64,000 bases of DNA from Lutraria lutraria (GCA_964023205.1 OZ026840.1:27160064-27224063); one strand, 5' to 3'; positions 48,436 through 63,800 are shown, counted from the first letter of the stretch. A program made the numbers and translations. Notes: a model not told the origin generated them from the letters alone.

Positions 48436-49100
48436 CCGCTGATGCTGCTGCTGATGATGATGATGTTTGTAGGATATTTCTTATGCTGCTGCTGATGATG
48501 ATAATGATGTTTGTAGGATATTTCTTATGAGAAAGTATGAAAAAATTTTTTTGAATGCATATGATTTACCGTAATTTTGTCTGCTGCTGATGTTGAGTTG
48601 GTGTTGTATTTTTGTTATTATGGTTCTTGCTGCTACATATTACAATGATGAGATTTTGTGTTTTTGCATAAAATCAGTTTTAATTGCTGTTACTGGAGTT
48701 TGTTCTGTTTTTCTTCGGTTTTCATTTTGCTGATGTTGCTGCTGTTGTCGTAGCCTCTGATTGTCAAGTTCATTCAGGCCTTTTACATTGCTGAAGATTG
48801 TTTAAGAACGCTGCTGTTGTTGCTGATGGACCACTGGTGTTGTTGTTGTTGCTAATGATGATTAAATTCATCATTTGGGATTATGCTGCTTATATGTATA
48901 ATATATGTTGTGTATATTCCTCTTTGCTCACTGCTACTGTTATCATTGTGATAGTTGCTTTGTTATTCCAATGTTGCTGACGTTGATGATTAATTTGAAA
49001 TGTTTGTTATTTGCTGTTGACCTATTTATAGACTGACTGCTGTTGATTCATTGTTTATTCCAGAATTTTTAATAATTGTTTCTGCTCATGATGATGATGA
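48436..49100. repeat. CTG/GAT-rich cryptic repeat with a 41-bp duplication
   Basis: TGCTGCTGCTGATGATGATG...TTTGTAGGATATTTCTT is repeated about 41 bp apart (48443, 48484). CTG, GTT and GATGAT triplets remain frequent to about 49100. Confidence 0.55.
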
Positions 49101-49281
49101 GATTAGATTTGATATTCAGAGTTGCAGCTTTTTATGTTAAAACCTCATGAGTACTGCCTTGATTGAAGGTTGAGTCAGTGTCTTCAACTTAGAATATTAA
49201 TTATGTTGTCCACATGTACCAGGGCCATTTTAAAAGTTCTGATTATGAGCATGTAACTCAGCTTATATGATTCTAATAAAA

Positions 49282-49967
49282 CACATACTGTATACTTCTT
49301 TTATTCTGCGGGTGCAAACTTTGGTGTTTTTAAGATGTTAATGAATTGGCAGATTCTATATTTGGCGGTTTCATATCCAACCGCCAATATAAAACCATGT
49401 CCTGTCTTCTTAAGCGCCAAAATTAAAACACTTGCTTTAAGAATATAAGTTTCCACCATTTTCAAGGGGAATAATTAGACTATTTTACTAAATATCTTCA
49501 TAACTACTATCATATCAAGTGAGGAATGTATAAACAGCAAGAATAAGATACATGAAAACCAAAGTGTTGGTAATTAGTTGGGATCGAACACGAGTTAACA
49601 CAATGGCTATAAGTAATTATTTGTTTCAACAACTTATTTTAAATTAACACATATTGTTATTATATCGGGTTAGTTTAGTCTTTTTATACGTGCCGACGAC
49701 ATAAGTTTTATATGGAGTGACAAACAAGCTGTATCGTTTGAATCGTATAGATTTTACCTTCTTTCAATTATGATTTACCTTAAGGCAATAAACGTAATGC
49801 ATGTAACCCTCGTACTTTAACTGATAAAAGTAAACAAGTTTTAATTGGCGGTGTTCATTATTGGCGTGGTTTTATATTGGCGCGGTCTAGATTTGGGGGT
49901 TTCGATGCTGACTGCCAATATCGCCAAAATAAAATGGGCGCCAATATTAAGATGTATACTGTATATG
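49282..49967. mobile_element. 686-bp fold-back element with TGGCGG/CCGCCAA arms
   Basis: Ends CACATACTGTATACTTCTT and AAGATGTATACTGTATATG pair over 19 bp with three mismatches. Subterminal inverse copies of CCGCCAATATAAAACC (49380) and GGTTTTATATTGGCGCGG (49869) occur. No coding frame. A TA-duplicating MITE type is possible. Confidence 0.55.
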
Positions 49968-50441
49968 GAAAGCGAAGAAAATCATTTGGAAGTCAGTTTA
50001 AGTCCACCGTGAAAGCCCATCTGCTTGCTAGTGTTTGAAGTTGTTTTTTATACACATTTTAAATATCAATAATTCTTAGATAGTGATGTAAATTCTGTGA
50101 CAGTAATTTTATTCTGTGATAATAATTATCTCTTAAGATTTTTTTTTTTTGTATTTTTTTTTTCATATTAATATAATTTGTTGTTGTTTTCTTGGTTATT
50201 TACATATAATTTTATAAAGGACCACAATGGAAATAAGGATTTACTTCCTTTTTTGTGTTATCCTTGTATTTTAACGTTTTTGACATGGTTTCAATTTTTT
50301 TCTGATTATTTACCTTTAATAATTTTACAGTCTCAATTTGTATATTCAGTAATATTTTTTGTTTGTTTGAACACTAACTTTATATGCCCATTTTGTGTAA
50401 TATATTTCCTATGTACCATGTTTGAGAAATAGTTAAAATAT
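49968..50441. other. T-rich spacer
   Basis: Long T-runs (50140-50165). The frame at 50178-50432 is Phe/Leu-rich only because the strand is T-rich, so I do not call a gene. Confidence 0.35.
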
Positions 50442-50466
50442 GAATAATAATAAATAAATAAATAAA
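50442..50466. repeat. (AATA)n microsatellite
   Basis: AATAATAATAAATAAATAAATAAA immediately precedes the mariner fragment. Confidence 0.7.
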
Positions 50467-50479
50467 AAGCCAATGGATT

Positions 50480-50740
50480 TCATACTTTGCAACATCCACC
50501 ATGCAGTCCAGATCTGGCACTTGGTGATTTCTGGCAGGACCCGTACATCAAACAGTGCCTTAGAGGGCGGAGGTTAGAGACCCGCTCAGCTATTGGAAGT
50601 GCCTTATTTCAGTGCACCATGCAGCACTATACCCAAAATCGGACCATAAAAAGGTATTTTCTGAATCGATCAAATGTTTGAAAAAGTGTATACAGGTAAA
50701 GGTGGAGTACTTAGAAGGACTGATATAGACCATTTTGAGT
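50480..50740 (+). pseudogene. Mariner transposase C-terminal fragment
   Basis: The frame 50487-50681 contains HPPCSPDLALGDFW then CLRGRRLETRSAIGSALFQC, the hallmark end of a mariner (DD34D) transposase. The last catalytic Asp is the D of the LGDFW motif, and it is retained. The frame then shifts and a YTGKGGVL-type tail follows to about 50738. The first two catalytic Asp residues and all N-terminal parts are absent, and no TIRs were found. The fragment starts abruptly after an AATA microsatellite. Confidence 0.8.
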
Positions 50741-51780
50741 AGGTTTTACTAGCCCGCACCCATTATCAGAACTTTCAGAATGGCACTTGTATGAGAATTT
50801 TTAAAAGTAATTGTGGTATTTGTGGAAAATACATTTGCATTTACTCTTATTCTAGAAATATTTATATTTCTATCAAATTTACACTGAAGGATATGGAAAT
50901 GCTAATATCTGGACTTATTTCTATGTTGTGTTGTTTGAAAGGATCCTTGTAAAATTCATGATTTTTATTACAGGGAACTTTATTATAATCAGTAGATTAA
51001 CTGTTTCTCAAATGTGATGTTTTGTGACATCCGGATGTAACTAAATGCAAGCAATATTATTGAATAAATTTGTTTGTATGTTTGCTTTTTGTCAATGTGT
51101 TCACAGAATTGTATTGTATCTAGATAATAGTATAATATACATGTACTTAACAAAATTGCTTTGTTACCACCTATTTTTTTCAGTACTATAACTTGTCATA
51201 AGTGCCTTTGTGATCATTGATATTAGATATTTGTTGATACATAAAATTCTGCCTCCTTTCAAACTCACTCTATTTTGATATCTGTGAAAGAAGGAACTTA
51301 AATGAAAACCCGAAGATAAGAACACTTTGTAAAAAATAATATTAAAAAAATATAGGTGGTAACTTATCGAAAGTGTTAAGTTTGCACACAACTAATCATT
51401 ACTCCAACACAAGGCATCATTTCACTTGTACATTATATTACTGTCAAGAAAATACAAACAAAAAACATAATTTACATAACATTTATTCATAATAATGAAA
51501 CATGATTGACATTTACATAAAGTATTAAGAAAAAGTCTAGTGTGCAAACTGAATCGCCCAGGAAAAACCAGAGATCAAAACCCCATTGGGGAAAAAATCG
51601 CTGGAAACCTGTACCCCATGTCAAATTTCAGATTGCAGAGCATATGGGGCCACACACTTTACAAATGCAAAATTGAAGTTCAACAGTATAATGATTATAC
51701 TAAAATCTACATATAACAACTGAAATTGTTTTATATATTAACATAAAGTACTTTATGAAAATTGTCTAAAAAAAACTTGT
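50741..51780. other. No gene seen
   Basis: AT-rich. ACATCCGGATGT near 51029 is a short palindrome. CCACCTATTTTTTT (51170) and AAAAAATATAGGTGGTAAC (51345) form the ends of a ~195-bp inverted-repeat segment that may be another MITE. Confidence 0.35.
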
Positions 51781-51829
51781 GCATACAAAAAGTTTAAATG
51801 AACGCAAACAAACAATGATAATAACAGTA

Positions 51830-53260
51830 CAATGGACAAAACAAATCAGAGGTTTACCGGTATCAAAAAATATTAACAACAAGCATAGAGCATTTAATAA
51901 TTTGGGAAACAAATATTCAGAAATTACCCAATTAACAAAAATAGCTAAGAAAAAAACAAACTACTTCAGTTCTTTTTAAAGTTAATCAATATATGTTAAG
52001 TTTAAATAAGTGTACTTTTTTTAGTAATTTAAGTTAGAAAAATCTAAATTAAACTTTTAAAAATACAGCTATGAAAAAATCAATAATCTAAGTTTTAAAG
52101 TTACTAGATATACATTAACTTAAATAAGGGTACTAAATGCCATTTTGAATGATAAGGTGTTGATTAAACACCGATACCCACTAAAGGGCAAATGGATAGT
52201 TGACCTTTGACCTATTGATAAAATTTAATTATGAACAGGGGTCATCTATCTATATGTGACAAACCATCAAACCAAGTGAAAACCTAAGGGGCCAACACAG
52301 TCGAATTGGCCGGACAAGGTTTGATTACCCAACGAGCAATAAAAGACTGACATGTGCAAAGCAATATACCCCCATTTCTTCAAAAGGGGGGCATAACTAG
52401 AACTGTAAAAAAAATACAAAAAATATAAATAATTTCAAATTGAGAAAGTTTAACTAATAGAAATAACTGCTGCATATAAGACTGAAGTTTTGTGAAAATA
52501 GCTACGGGTAGGTAGTCGTCTTCTTAGCTATAAAGCATCCTTATTAATATGCTACCACCCAAAAAGGCAAATATTTCATGCTTATACAATCAAACAATAT
52601 GAAATTAATAGTCATATACATTTGTATAACATTGACATATGTATACCCGGTAATAATATAGAAATTTGTTTTATACATTGGACATAAGAAGTGTATCAAT
52701 AAACACGCATGAACAATGAGACAGGAGGTTTTTTTCTAAGAAATATTAACAACAAGCATAGAGCATATAGGAATTCGGGAAACAAATATTCAGAAAATTC
52801 TGAATTTACAAATGCAAAATAAAGCTAAGAAAAAGAACATTTTTTAAAGTTAATCAATATATATCTTAAGTTTAAATAAGTGTACTTCAAGTAATCAGGA
52901 AACAAAAAATGAGAAAATTCCAAATTGACCTTTTAAAAATAAAGCAATAAAAAATCTACAATCTAAGTTTTTAAAGTTACTGGAAATACCTCCAATTAAA
53001 TAAGGGTACTAATGCGATTTTGAATGATGAGTGTTGGTAAAACGCCGATGCCCACTAAAGGGCAAATGGATAGTTGACTTTTGACCCATTGATAAAATTT
53101 AATTATGAACAGGGGTCATCTATCTATATGAGACCAACCATCAAATCAAGTGGAAAAATAAATCGAATTGGCTGAACAAGGTTTGATTACCAAAGGAGCA
53201 AAAGAACCAACTGACATGAGCAAAGCATTATACCCCCATTTGTTCAAAAGGGGCATAACT
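51830..53260. repeat. ~873-bp direct duplication (bivalve-type repeat)
   Basis: AACAACAAGCATAGAGCAT occurs at 51876 and 52748. CCACTAAAGGGCAAATGGATAG occurs at about 52179 and 53054, and ATGAACAGGGGTCATCTATC near 52232 and 53105. The copies are diverged by substitutions and small indels. The second abuts the 1441-bp array. Confidence 0.7.
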
Positions 53261-53395
53261 ACAATTTACGGAAAATACCAAGATCTTGGCGTCAGACTGG
53301 GTCCATCTTCCCCCCTCAAGATGCTGTTCAAATGAAGAAGAACTTGACCTTGGTATCAATTAAAACCAATGCCATTGTCTCCTTAACTCATTACT

Positions 53396-54840
53396 GGTTA
53401 GAAGCCAGGCAAGGATAACTGGTTAGCTGAATCAGCTGCCTTATATAACTGAAACATTGTGTATAAAAACATTTGTAAATACATGAAAACCTGAGTATAA
53501 ATATATATAAACTGTTTTAGTATGCTGGTTACTTTAACTTCTACATACAAATGTTGACTCTTAGTGCAACCTATTCTACAATCATATAAGTATAACACTG
53601 TGCAAATTCACTTAAATTTTAATTCATTATGCAGAAATCACAAATATTTTGTTTCCATTCAATTTCTGCATTATCAGACATATGTTTTTAAAATTTTATA
53701 GCAGGAAGAAAATGCTATGCCAGTGCGCTAAAAGTTATCAGTTAAATATAGTCCAAATTAAATTAGGCATGCAGGCCTGATGCAGAAACACCACTTTATA
53801 GTGCCCCGGTGGCGTTCAACATGTTGTAGCCTCGAACCTTTAATCAAGTTTTTGCTGGACATAACACAATCATCCTACATGCACCAGTGTTCAGACAAAC
53901 ACAAAAATCAAACAAATGCACCAAGAGTCACTATCAGAATTTAGCCATACACAAAATGAACTGATTAGGAGATTACTTTCCTTGTTTGCAAATTAGCTTT
54001 AATGTGATATATTATCATGTTTACCAGAAGAATTATTTATTTGGTTATTCTTTGTTGTTGTTTTTTAATCACATAATGAAAAATTTCTCAATACTACTAA
54101 ACATAAACTTGATAAAAAGTGAAGTCCGACATGCATCTACTGCATCCAAACCAGTATAAAATGAAATATATCGTGAAAAGAAACATACAGTCTAACTAAA
54201 AACACATAGATATAATGGATGAGAAAATGAGATAGAAATATACTGATCTTTTTAGTGTGCTGGATATCAAGGGCATCCACATATCACCATCATTCCATTG
54301 TATCCACATCAGTTGACCTCGCAAAAGAGAAAACAGAACTGCTGTTAGAATGTGATCAAAAGGGGATTAGTAAAGTGACACATACAATTCGATTCCCAGC
54401 CTTTAAAGATAAATATTGATTTTACTCAACATGTTCAGAGGTCATCTTTCTTGAGAAGTGTCAGGTAGTACTGGTTAGAATACAGTCCAGGAAAACTGGT
54501 TAGCTGAATCCTACTCTCCAATTCAATTAGAAGAGGCATCTTTGTCCAGATCCAGAGGACAAGTTTATTTGAAGTAAATATATTCAATCATGCATTATGT
54601 AACATGCTCAGCGTATCATCAAGTATGACACCATCTGAATTTTCCACACTTTCTGAATTACTGGTTCCACCTATCAATATTCATTCTTCGTGAAAGCGTC
54701 CACAAACAAACAACTAGTTTGACAAAGATTCCTTACTTTATTCCTGCAGATGACAACCGCATATACTGTAACCCCTATATAACGATCATATCCAAACAAG
54801 CCTACTGGGTCATGAGTCACTGGACTGGTACGAGGGCCTT
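53396..54840. repeat. Outermost, diverged unit of the 1441-bp array
   Basis: Collinear with the regular units but diverged. It contains about 120 bp at 53965-54090 that is absent from every regular unit, making the local spacing about 1538 bp (TTTTAGTATGCTGGTT at 53516 and 55054). It also differs by substitutions, such as CATACAATTCGATTCCC versus CACCCAGTTCGATTCCC. Confidence 0.8.
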
Positions 54841-57800
54841 TCAACTTGACTGGGACACAGGAAGACAATGAAACAAATATCCACTTTGGTGTAAGGAACC
54901 TAATATGTAGTGTAAGCCTATGGACAGCTGACTCTCAGACAAAACCTCAGGCAGACAGATCCGGACTGTGATTAATGCAATTGAATATTGACAAGCATGA
55001 AAAATTTGAAAATACATGAACACCTGAATAAAAAGGTAAATATATACGGACTGTTTTAGTATGCTGGTTACTTTTGCTTCTACATACAAATGATGACTCT
55101 CAGTGCAACCTACTTTACAATATTCAAAGTATAACACTGTGCAAACTTACTTAATTTTAATTCATTATGCAGAAATCATAAACTTTGTTTCCATTCAATT
55201 TCTGCATTATCAGACATATGTTTTTAAAATTTTAGTGCAGGAAGAAAATGCTATGCCAGTGCGCTAAAAGTTATCAGATAAATATAGTCCAAATTAAATT
55301 AGGCATGCAGGCCTGATGCAGAAACACCACCTAAAGTGCCCGCTGGCGTTCGACATGTTGTAGCCTTGAGCCTTTAATCAAGTTTTTGCTGGACATAACA
55401 CAATCATCCTACATGCACCAGTGTTCAGACAAACACAAAAATCAAACAAATGCACCAAGAATCACTATCAGAACTTAGCCATACACAAAATGAAGTGATT
55501 AATACTACTAAACATAAACTTGATAAGAAGTGGAGTTCGAAATGCTCTACTGCATCCAAACCAATATAAAATGAAAAATATCCTGAAAAGAAACATACAT
55601 TAAATGCTGGAAGTCTAAACTAAACACATAGATATATGGATGAGAAAATGAGATAGAAATATACTGATCTTTTTAGTGTGCTGGATATCAAGGGCATCCA
55701 CATATCACCATCATCCCATTGTATCCACATCAGTTGACCTGGCAAAAGAGAAAACAGAACGGCAGTTAGAATGTGATCAAAAGGGGATTAGTAACGTGAC
55801 ACACCCAGTTCGATTCCCAGTCATAAAAAATTCCTGTACTTAAAATTCAAAAATAAAATTTGATTTTACTCAACACGTTTTACAAGTCATCTTACTTGAC
55901 AAGTGTCAGGTAGTACTGGTTAGAATACAGTCCAGGAAAACTGGTTAGCTGAATCCTACTCTCCAATTCGATTTGTAGAGGCATCTTTGTCCAGATCCAG
56001 AGTATAAGTTTATGTGAAGTCAATATATTCAATCATGCATTATGTAACATGCTCAGCCTATCATCAAGTATGACACCATCTGAATTTTCCACACTTTCCG
56101 AATTACTGGTTCCATCTCTCAAACTTCATCCTTAGTGAAAGCGTCCACAAACAACTAGTTTGACAAAGATTCCTTACTTTATTCCTGCTGATGACAACCG
56201 CATATACTGTAACCCCTATATAACGATCATATCCAAACAAGCCTACTGGGTCATGAGTCACTGGACTGGTACGAGGGCCTTTCAACTTGACTGGGACACA
56301 GGAAGACAATGAAACAAATATCCACTTTGGTGTAAGGAACCTAATATGTAGTGTAAGCCTATGGACAGCTGACTCTCAGACAAAACCTCAGGCAGACAGA
56401 TCCGGACTGTGATTAATGCAATTGAATATTGACAAGCATGAAAAATTTGAAAATACATGAACACCTGAATAAAAAGGTAAATATATACGGACTGTTTTAG
56501 TATGCTGGTTACTTTTGCTTCTACATACAAATGATGACTCTCAGTGCAACCTACTTTACAATATTCAAAGTATAACACTGTGCAAACTTACTTAATTTTA
56601 ATTCATTATGCAGAAATCATAAACTTTGTTTCCATTCAATTTCTGCATTATCAGACATATGTTTTTAAAATTTTAGTGCAGGAAGAAAATGCTATGCCAG
56701 TGCGCTAAAAGTTATCAGATAAATATAGTCCAAATTAAATTAGGCATGCAGGCCTGATGCAGAAACACCACCTAAAGTGCCCGCTGGCGTTCGACATGTT
56801 GTAGCCTTGAGCCTTTAATCAAGTTTTTGCTGGACATAACACAATCATCCTACATGCACCAGTGTTCAGACAAACACAAAAATCAAACAAATGCACCAAG
56901 AATCACTATCAGAACTTAGCCATACACAAAATGAAGTGATTAATACTACTAAACATAAACTTGATAAGAAGTGGAGTTCGAAATGCTCTACTGCATCCAA
57001 ACCAATATAAAATGAAAAATATCCTGAAAAGAAACATACATTAAATGCTGGAAGTCTAAACTAAACACATAGATATATGGATGAGAAAATGAGATAGAAA
57101 TATACTGATCTTTTTAGTGTGCTGGATATCAAGGGCATCCACATATCACCATCATCCCATTGTATCCACATCAGTTGACCTGGCAAAAGAGAAAACAGAA
57201 CGGCAGTTAGAATGTGATCAAAAGGGGATTAGTAACGTGACACACCCAGTTCGATTCCCAGTCATAAAAAATTCCTGTACTTAAAATTCAAAAATGAAAT
57301 TTGATTTTACTCAACACGTTTTACAAGTCATCTTACTTGACAAGTGTCAGGTAGTACTGGTTAGAATACAGTCCAGGAAAACTGGTTAGCTGAATCCTAC
57401 TCTCCAATTCGATTTGTAGAGGCATCTTTGTCCAGATCCAGAGTATAAGTTTATGTGAAGTCAATATATTCAATCATGCATTATGTAACATGCTCAGCCT
57501 ATCATCAAGTATGACACCATCTGAATTTTCCACACTTTCCGAATTACTGGTTCCATCTCTCAAACTTCATCCTTAGTGAAAGCGTCCACAAACAACTAGT
57601 TTGACAAAGATTCCTTACTTTATTCCTGCTGATGACAACCGCATATACTGTAACCCCTATATAACGATCATATCCAAACAAGCCTACTGGGTCATGAGTC
57701 ACTGGACTGGTACGAGGGCCTTTCAACTTGACTGGGACACAGGAAGACAATGAAACAAATATCCCATTTGGTGTAAGGAACCTAATATGTAGTGTAAGCC

Positions 57801-60800
57801 TATGGACAGCTGACTCTCAGACAAAACCTCAGGCAGACAGATCCGGACTGTGATTAATGCAATTGAATAATGACAAGCATGAAAAATTTGAAAATACATG
57901 AACACCTGAATAAAAAGGTAAATATATACGGACTGTTTTAGTATGCTGGTTACTTTTGCTTCTACATACAAATGATGACTCTCAGTGCAACCTACTTTAC
58001 AATATTCAAAGTATAACACTGTGCAAACTTACTTAATTTTAATTCATTATGCAGAAATCATAAACTTTGTTTCCATTCAATTTCTGCATTATCAGACATA
58101 TGTTTTTAAAATTTTAGTGCAGGAAGAAAATGCTATGCCAGTGCGCTAAAAGTTATCAGATAAATATAGTCCAAATTAAATTAGGCATGCAGGCCTGATG
58201 CAGAAACACCACCTAAAGTGCCCGCTGGCGTTCGACATGTTGTAGCCTTGAGCCTTTAATCAAGTTTTTGCTGGACATAACACAATCATCCTACATGCAC
58301 CAGTGTTCAGACAAACACAAAAATCAAACAAATGCACCAAGAATCACTATCAGAACTTAGCCATACACAAAATGAAGTGATTAATACTACTAAACATAAA
58401 CTTGATAAGAAGTGGAGTTCGAAATGCTCTACTGCATCCAAACCAATATAAAATGAAAAATATCCTGAAAAGAAACATACATTAAATGCTGGAAGTCTAA
58501 ACTAAACACATAGATATATGGATGAGAAAATGAGATAGAAATATACTGATCTTTTTAGTGTGCTGGATATCAAGGGCATCCACATATCACCATCATCCCA
58601 TTGTATCCACATCAGTTGACCTGGCAAAAGAGAAAACAGAACGGCAGTTAGAATGTGATCAAAAGGGGATTAGTAACGTGACACACCCAGTTCGATTCCC
58701 AGTCATAAAAAATTCCTGTACTTAAAATTCAAAAATAAAATTTGATTTTACTCAACACGTTTTACAAGTCATCTTACTTGACAAGTGTCAGGTAGTACTG
58801 GTTAGAATACAGTCCAGGAAAACTGGTTAGCTGAATCCTACTCTCCAATTCGATTTGTAGAGGCATCTTTGTCCAGATCCAGAGTATAAGTTTATGTGAA
58901 GTCAATATATTCAATCATGCATTATGTAACATGCTCAGCCTATCATCAAGTATGACACCATCTGAATTTTCCACACTTTCCGAATTACTGGTTCCATCTC
59001 TCAAACTTCATCCTTAGTGAAAGCGTCCACAAACAACTAGTTTGACAAAGATTCCTTACTTTATTCCTGCTGATGACAACCGCATATACTGTAACCCCTA
59101 TATAACGATCATATCCAAACAAGCCTACTGGGTCATGAGTCACTGGACTGGTACGAGGGCCTTTCAACTTGACTGGGACACAGGAAGACAATGAAACAAA
59201 TATCCCATTTGGTGTAAGGAACCTAATATGTAGTGTAAGCCTATGGACAGCTGACTCTCAGACAAAACCTCAGGCAGACAGATCCGGACTGTGATTAATG
59301 CAATTGAATAATGACAAGCATGAAAAATTTGAAAATACATGAACACCTGAATAAAAAGGTAAATATATACGGACTGTTTTAGTATGCTGGTTACTTTTGC
59401 TTCTACATACAAATGATGACTCTCAGTGCAACCTACTTTACAATATTCAAAGTATAACACTGTGCAAACTTACTTAATTTTAATTCATTATGCAGAAATC
59501 ATAAACTTTGTTTCCATTCAATTTCTGCATTATCAGACATATGTTTTTAAAATTTTAGTGCAGGAAGAAAATGCTATGCCAGTGCGCTAAAAGTTATCAG
59601 ATAAATATAGTCCAAATTAAATTAGGCATGCAGGCCTGATGCAGAAACACCACCTAAAGTGCCCGCTGGCGTTCGACATGTTGTAGCCTTGAGCCTTTAA
59701 TCAAGTTTTTGCTGGACATAACACAATCATCCTACATGCACCAGTGTTCAGACAAACACAAAAATCAAACAAATGCACCAAGAATCACTATCAGAACTTA
59801 GCCATACACAAAATGAAGTGATTAATACTACTAAACATAAACTTGATAAGAAGTGGAGTTCGAAATGCTCTACTGCATCCAAACCAATATAAAATGAAAA
59901 ATATCCTGAAAAGAAACATACATTAAATGCTGGAAGTCTAAACTAAACACATAGATATATGGATGAGAAAATGAGATAGAAATATACTGATCTTTTTAGT
60001 GTGCTGGATATCAAGGGCATCCACATATCACCATCATCCCATTGTATCCACATCAGTTGACCTGGCAAAAGAGAAAACAGAACGGCAGTTAGAATGTGAT
60101 CAAAAGGGGATTAGTAACGTGACACACCCAGTTCGATTCCCAGTCATAAAAAATTCCTGTACTTAAAATTCAAAAATAAAATTTGATTTTACTCAACACG
60201 TTTTACAAGTCATCTTACTTGACAAGTGTCAGGTAGTACTGGTTAGAATACAGTCCAGGAAAACTGGTTAGCTGAATCCTACTCTCCAATTCGATTTGTA
60301 GAGGCATCTTTGTCCAGATCCAGAGTATAAGTTTATGTGAAGTCAATATATTCAATCATGCATTATGTAACATGCTCAGCCTATCATCAAGTATGACACC
60401 ATCTGAATTTTCCACACTTTCCGAATTACTGGTTCCATCTCTCAAACTTCATCCTTAGTGAAAGCGTCCACAAACAACTAGTTTGACAAAGATTCCTTAC
60501 TTTATTCCTGCTGATGACAACCGCATATACTGTAACCCCTATATAACGATCATATCCAAACAAGCCTACTGGGTCATGAGTCACTGGACTGGTACGAGGG
60601 CCTTTCAACTTGACTGGGACACAGGAAGACAATGAAACAAATATCCCATTTGGTGTAAGGAACCTAATATGTAGTGTAAGCCTATGGACAGCTGACTCTC
60701 AGACAAAACCTCAGGCAGACAGATCCGGACTGTGATTAATGCAATTGAATAATGACAAGCATGAAAAATTTGAAAATACATGAACACCTGAATAAAAAGG

Positions 60801-63800
60801 TAAATATATACGGACTGTTTTAGTATGCTGGTTACTTTTGCTTCTACATACAAATGATGACTCTCAGTGCAACCTACTTTACAATATTCAAAGTATAACA
60901 CTGTGCAAACTTACTTAATTTTAATTCATTATGCAGAAATCATAAACTTTGTTTCCATTCAATTTCTGCATTATCAGACATATGTTTTTAAAATTTTAGT
61001 GCAGGAAGAAAATGCTATGCCAGTGCGCTAAAAGTTATCAGATAAATATAGTCCAAATTAAATTAGGCATGCAGGCCTGATGCAGAAACACCACCTAAAG
61101 TGCCCGCTGGCGTTCGACATGTTGTAGCCTTGAGCCTTTAATCAAGTTTTTGCTGGACATAACACAATCATCCTACATGCACCAGTGTTCAGACAAACAC
61201 AAAAATCAAACAAATGCACCAAGAATCACTATCAGAACTTAGCCATACACAAAATGAAGTGATTAATACTACTAAACATAAACTTGATAAGAAGTGGAGT
61301 TCGAAATGCTCTACTGCATCCAAACCAATATAAAATGAAAAATATCCTGAAAAGAAACATACATTAAATGCTGGAAGTCTAAACTAAACACATAGATATA
61401 TGGATGAGAAAATGAGATAGAAATATACTGATCTTTTTAGTGTGCTGGATATCAAGGGCATCCACATATCACCATCATCCCATTGTATCCACATCAGTTG
61501 ACCTGGCAAAAGAGAAAACAGAACGGCAGTTAGAATGTGATCAAAAGGGGATTAGTAACGTGACACACCCAGTTCGATTCCCAGTCATAAAAAATTCCTG
61601 TACTTAAAATTCAAAAATAAAATTTGATTTTACTCAACACGTTTTACAAGTCATCTTACTTGACAAGTGTCAGGTAGTACTGGTTAGAATACAGTCCAGG
61701 AAAACTGGTTAGCTGAATCCTACTCTCCAATTCGATTTGTAGAGGCATCTTTGTCCAGATCCAGAGTATAAGTTTATGTGAAGTCAATATATTCAATCAT
61801 GCATTATGTAACATGCTCAGCCTATCATCAAGTATGACACCATCTGAATTTTCCACACTTTCCGAATTACTGGTTCCATCTCTCAAACTTCATCCTTAGT
61901 GAAAGCGTCCACAAACAACTAGTTTGACAAAGATTCCTTACTTTATTCCTGCTGATGACAACCGCATATACTGTAACCCCTATATAACGATCATATCCAA
62001 ACAAGCCTACTGGGTCATGAGTCACTGGACTGGTACGAGGGCCTTTCAACTTGACTGGGACACAGGAAGACAATGAAACAAATATCCCATTTGGTGTAAG
62101 GAACCTAATATGTAGTGTAAGCCTATGGACAGCTGACTCTCAGACAAAACCTCAGGCAGACAGATCCGGACTGTGATTAATGCAATTGAATAATGACAAG
62201 CATGAAAAATTTGAAAATACATGAACACCTGAATAAAAAGGTAAATATATACGGACTGTTTTAGTATGCTGGTTACTTTTGCTTCTACATACAAATGATG
62301 ACTCTCAGTGCAACCTACTTTACAATATTCAAAGTATAACACTGTGCAAACTTACTTAATTTTAATTCATTATGCAGAAATCATAAACTTTGTTTCCATT
62401 CAATTTCTGCATTATCAGACATATGTTTTTAAAATTTTAGTGCAGGAAGAAAATGCTATGCCAGTGCGCTAAAAGTTATCAGATAAATATAGTCCAAATT
62501 AAATTAGGCATGCAGGCCTGATGCAGAAACACCACCTAAAGTGCCCGCTGGCGTTCGACATGTTGTAGCCTTGAGCCTTTAATCAAGTTTTTGCTGGACA
62601 TAACACAATCATCCTACATGCACCAGTGTTCAGACAAACACAAAAATCAAACAAATGCACCAAGAATCACTATCAGAACTTAGCCATACACAAAATGAAG
62701 TGATTAATACTACTAAACATAAACTTGATAAGAAGTGGAGTTCGAAATGCTCTACTGCATCCAAACCAATATAAAATGAAAAATATCCTGAAAAGAAACA
62801 TACATTAAATGCTGGAAGTCTAAACTAAACACATAGATATATGGATGAGAAAATGAGATAGAAATATACTGATCTTTTTAGTGTGCTGGATATCAAGGGC
62901 ATCCACATATCACCATCATCCCATTGTATCCACATCAGTTGACCTGGCAAAAGAGAAAACAGAACGGCAGTTAGAATGTGATCAAAAGGGGATTAGTAAC
63001 GTGACACACCCAGTTCGATTCCCAGTCATAAAAAATTCCTGTACTTAAAATTCAAAAATAAAATTTGATTTTACTCAACACGTTTTACAAGTCATCTTAC
63101 TTGACAAGTGTCAGGTAGTACTGGTTAGAATACAGTCCAGGAAAACTGGTTAGCTGAATCCTACTCTCCAATTCGATTTGTAGAGGCATCTTTGTCCAGA
63201 TCCAGAGTATAAGTTTATGTGAAGTCAATATATTCAATCATGCATTATGTAACATGCTCAGCCTATCATCAAGTATGACACCATCTGAATTTTCCACACT
63301 TTCCGAATTACTGGTTCCATCTCTCAAACTTCATCCTTAGTGAAAGCGTCCACAAACAACTAGTTTGACAAAGATTCCTTACTTTATTCCTGCTGATGAC
63401 AACCGCATATACTGTAACCCCTATATAACGATCATATCCAAACAAGCCTACTGGGTCATGAGTCACTGGACTGGTACGAGGGCCTTTCAACTTGACTGGG
63501 ACACAGGAAGACAATGAAACAAATATCCCATTTGGTGTAAGGAACCTAATATGTAGTGTAAGCCTATGGACAGCTGACTCTCAGACAAAACCTCAGGCAG
63601 ACAGATCCGGACTGTGATTAATGCAATTGAATAATGACAAGCATGAAAAATTTGAAAATACATGAACACCTGAATAAAAAGGTAAATATATACGGACTGT
63701 TTTAGTATGCTGGTTACTTTTGCTTCTACATACAAATGATGACTCTCAGTGCAACCTACTTTACAATATTCAAAGTATAACACTGTGCAAACTTACTTAA

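Noticed and set aside
50178..50432. Hydrophobic 84-codon frame as a membrane protein
   Set aside because: The strand is T-rich, which gives Phe/Leu/Ile by composition. No start context or homology is evident.
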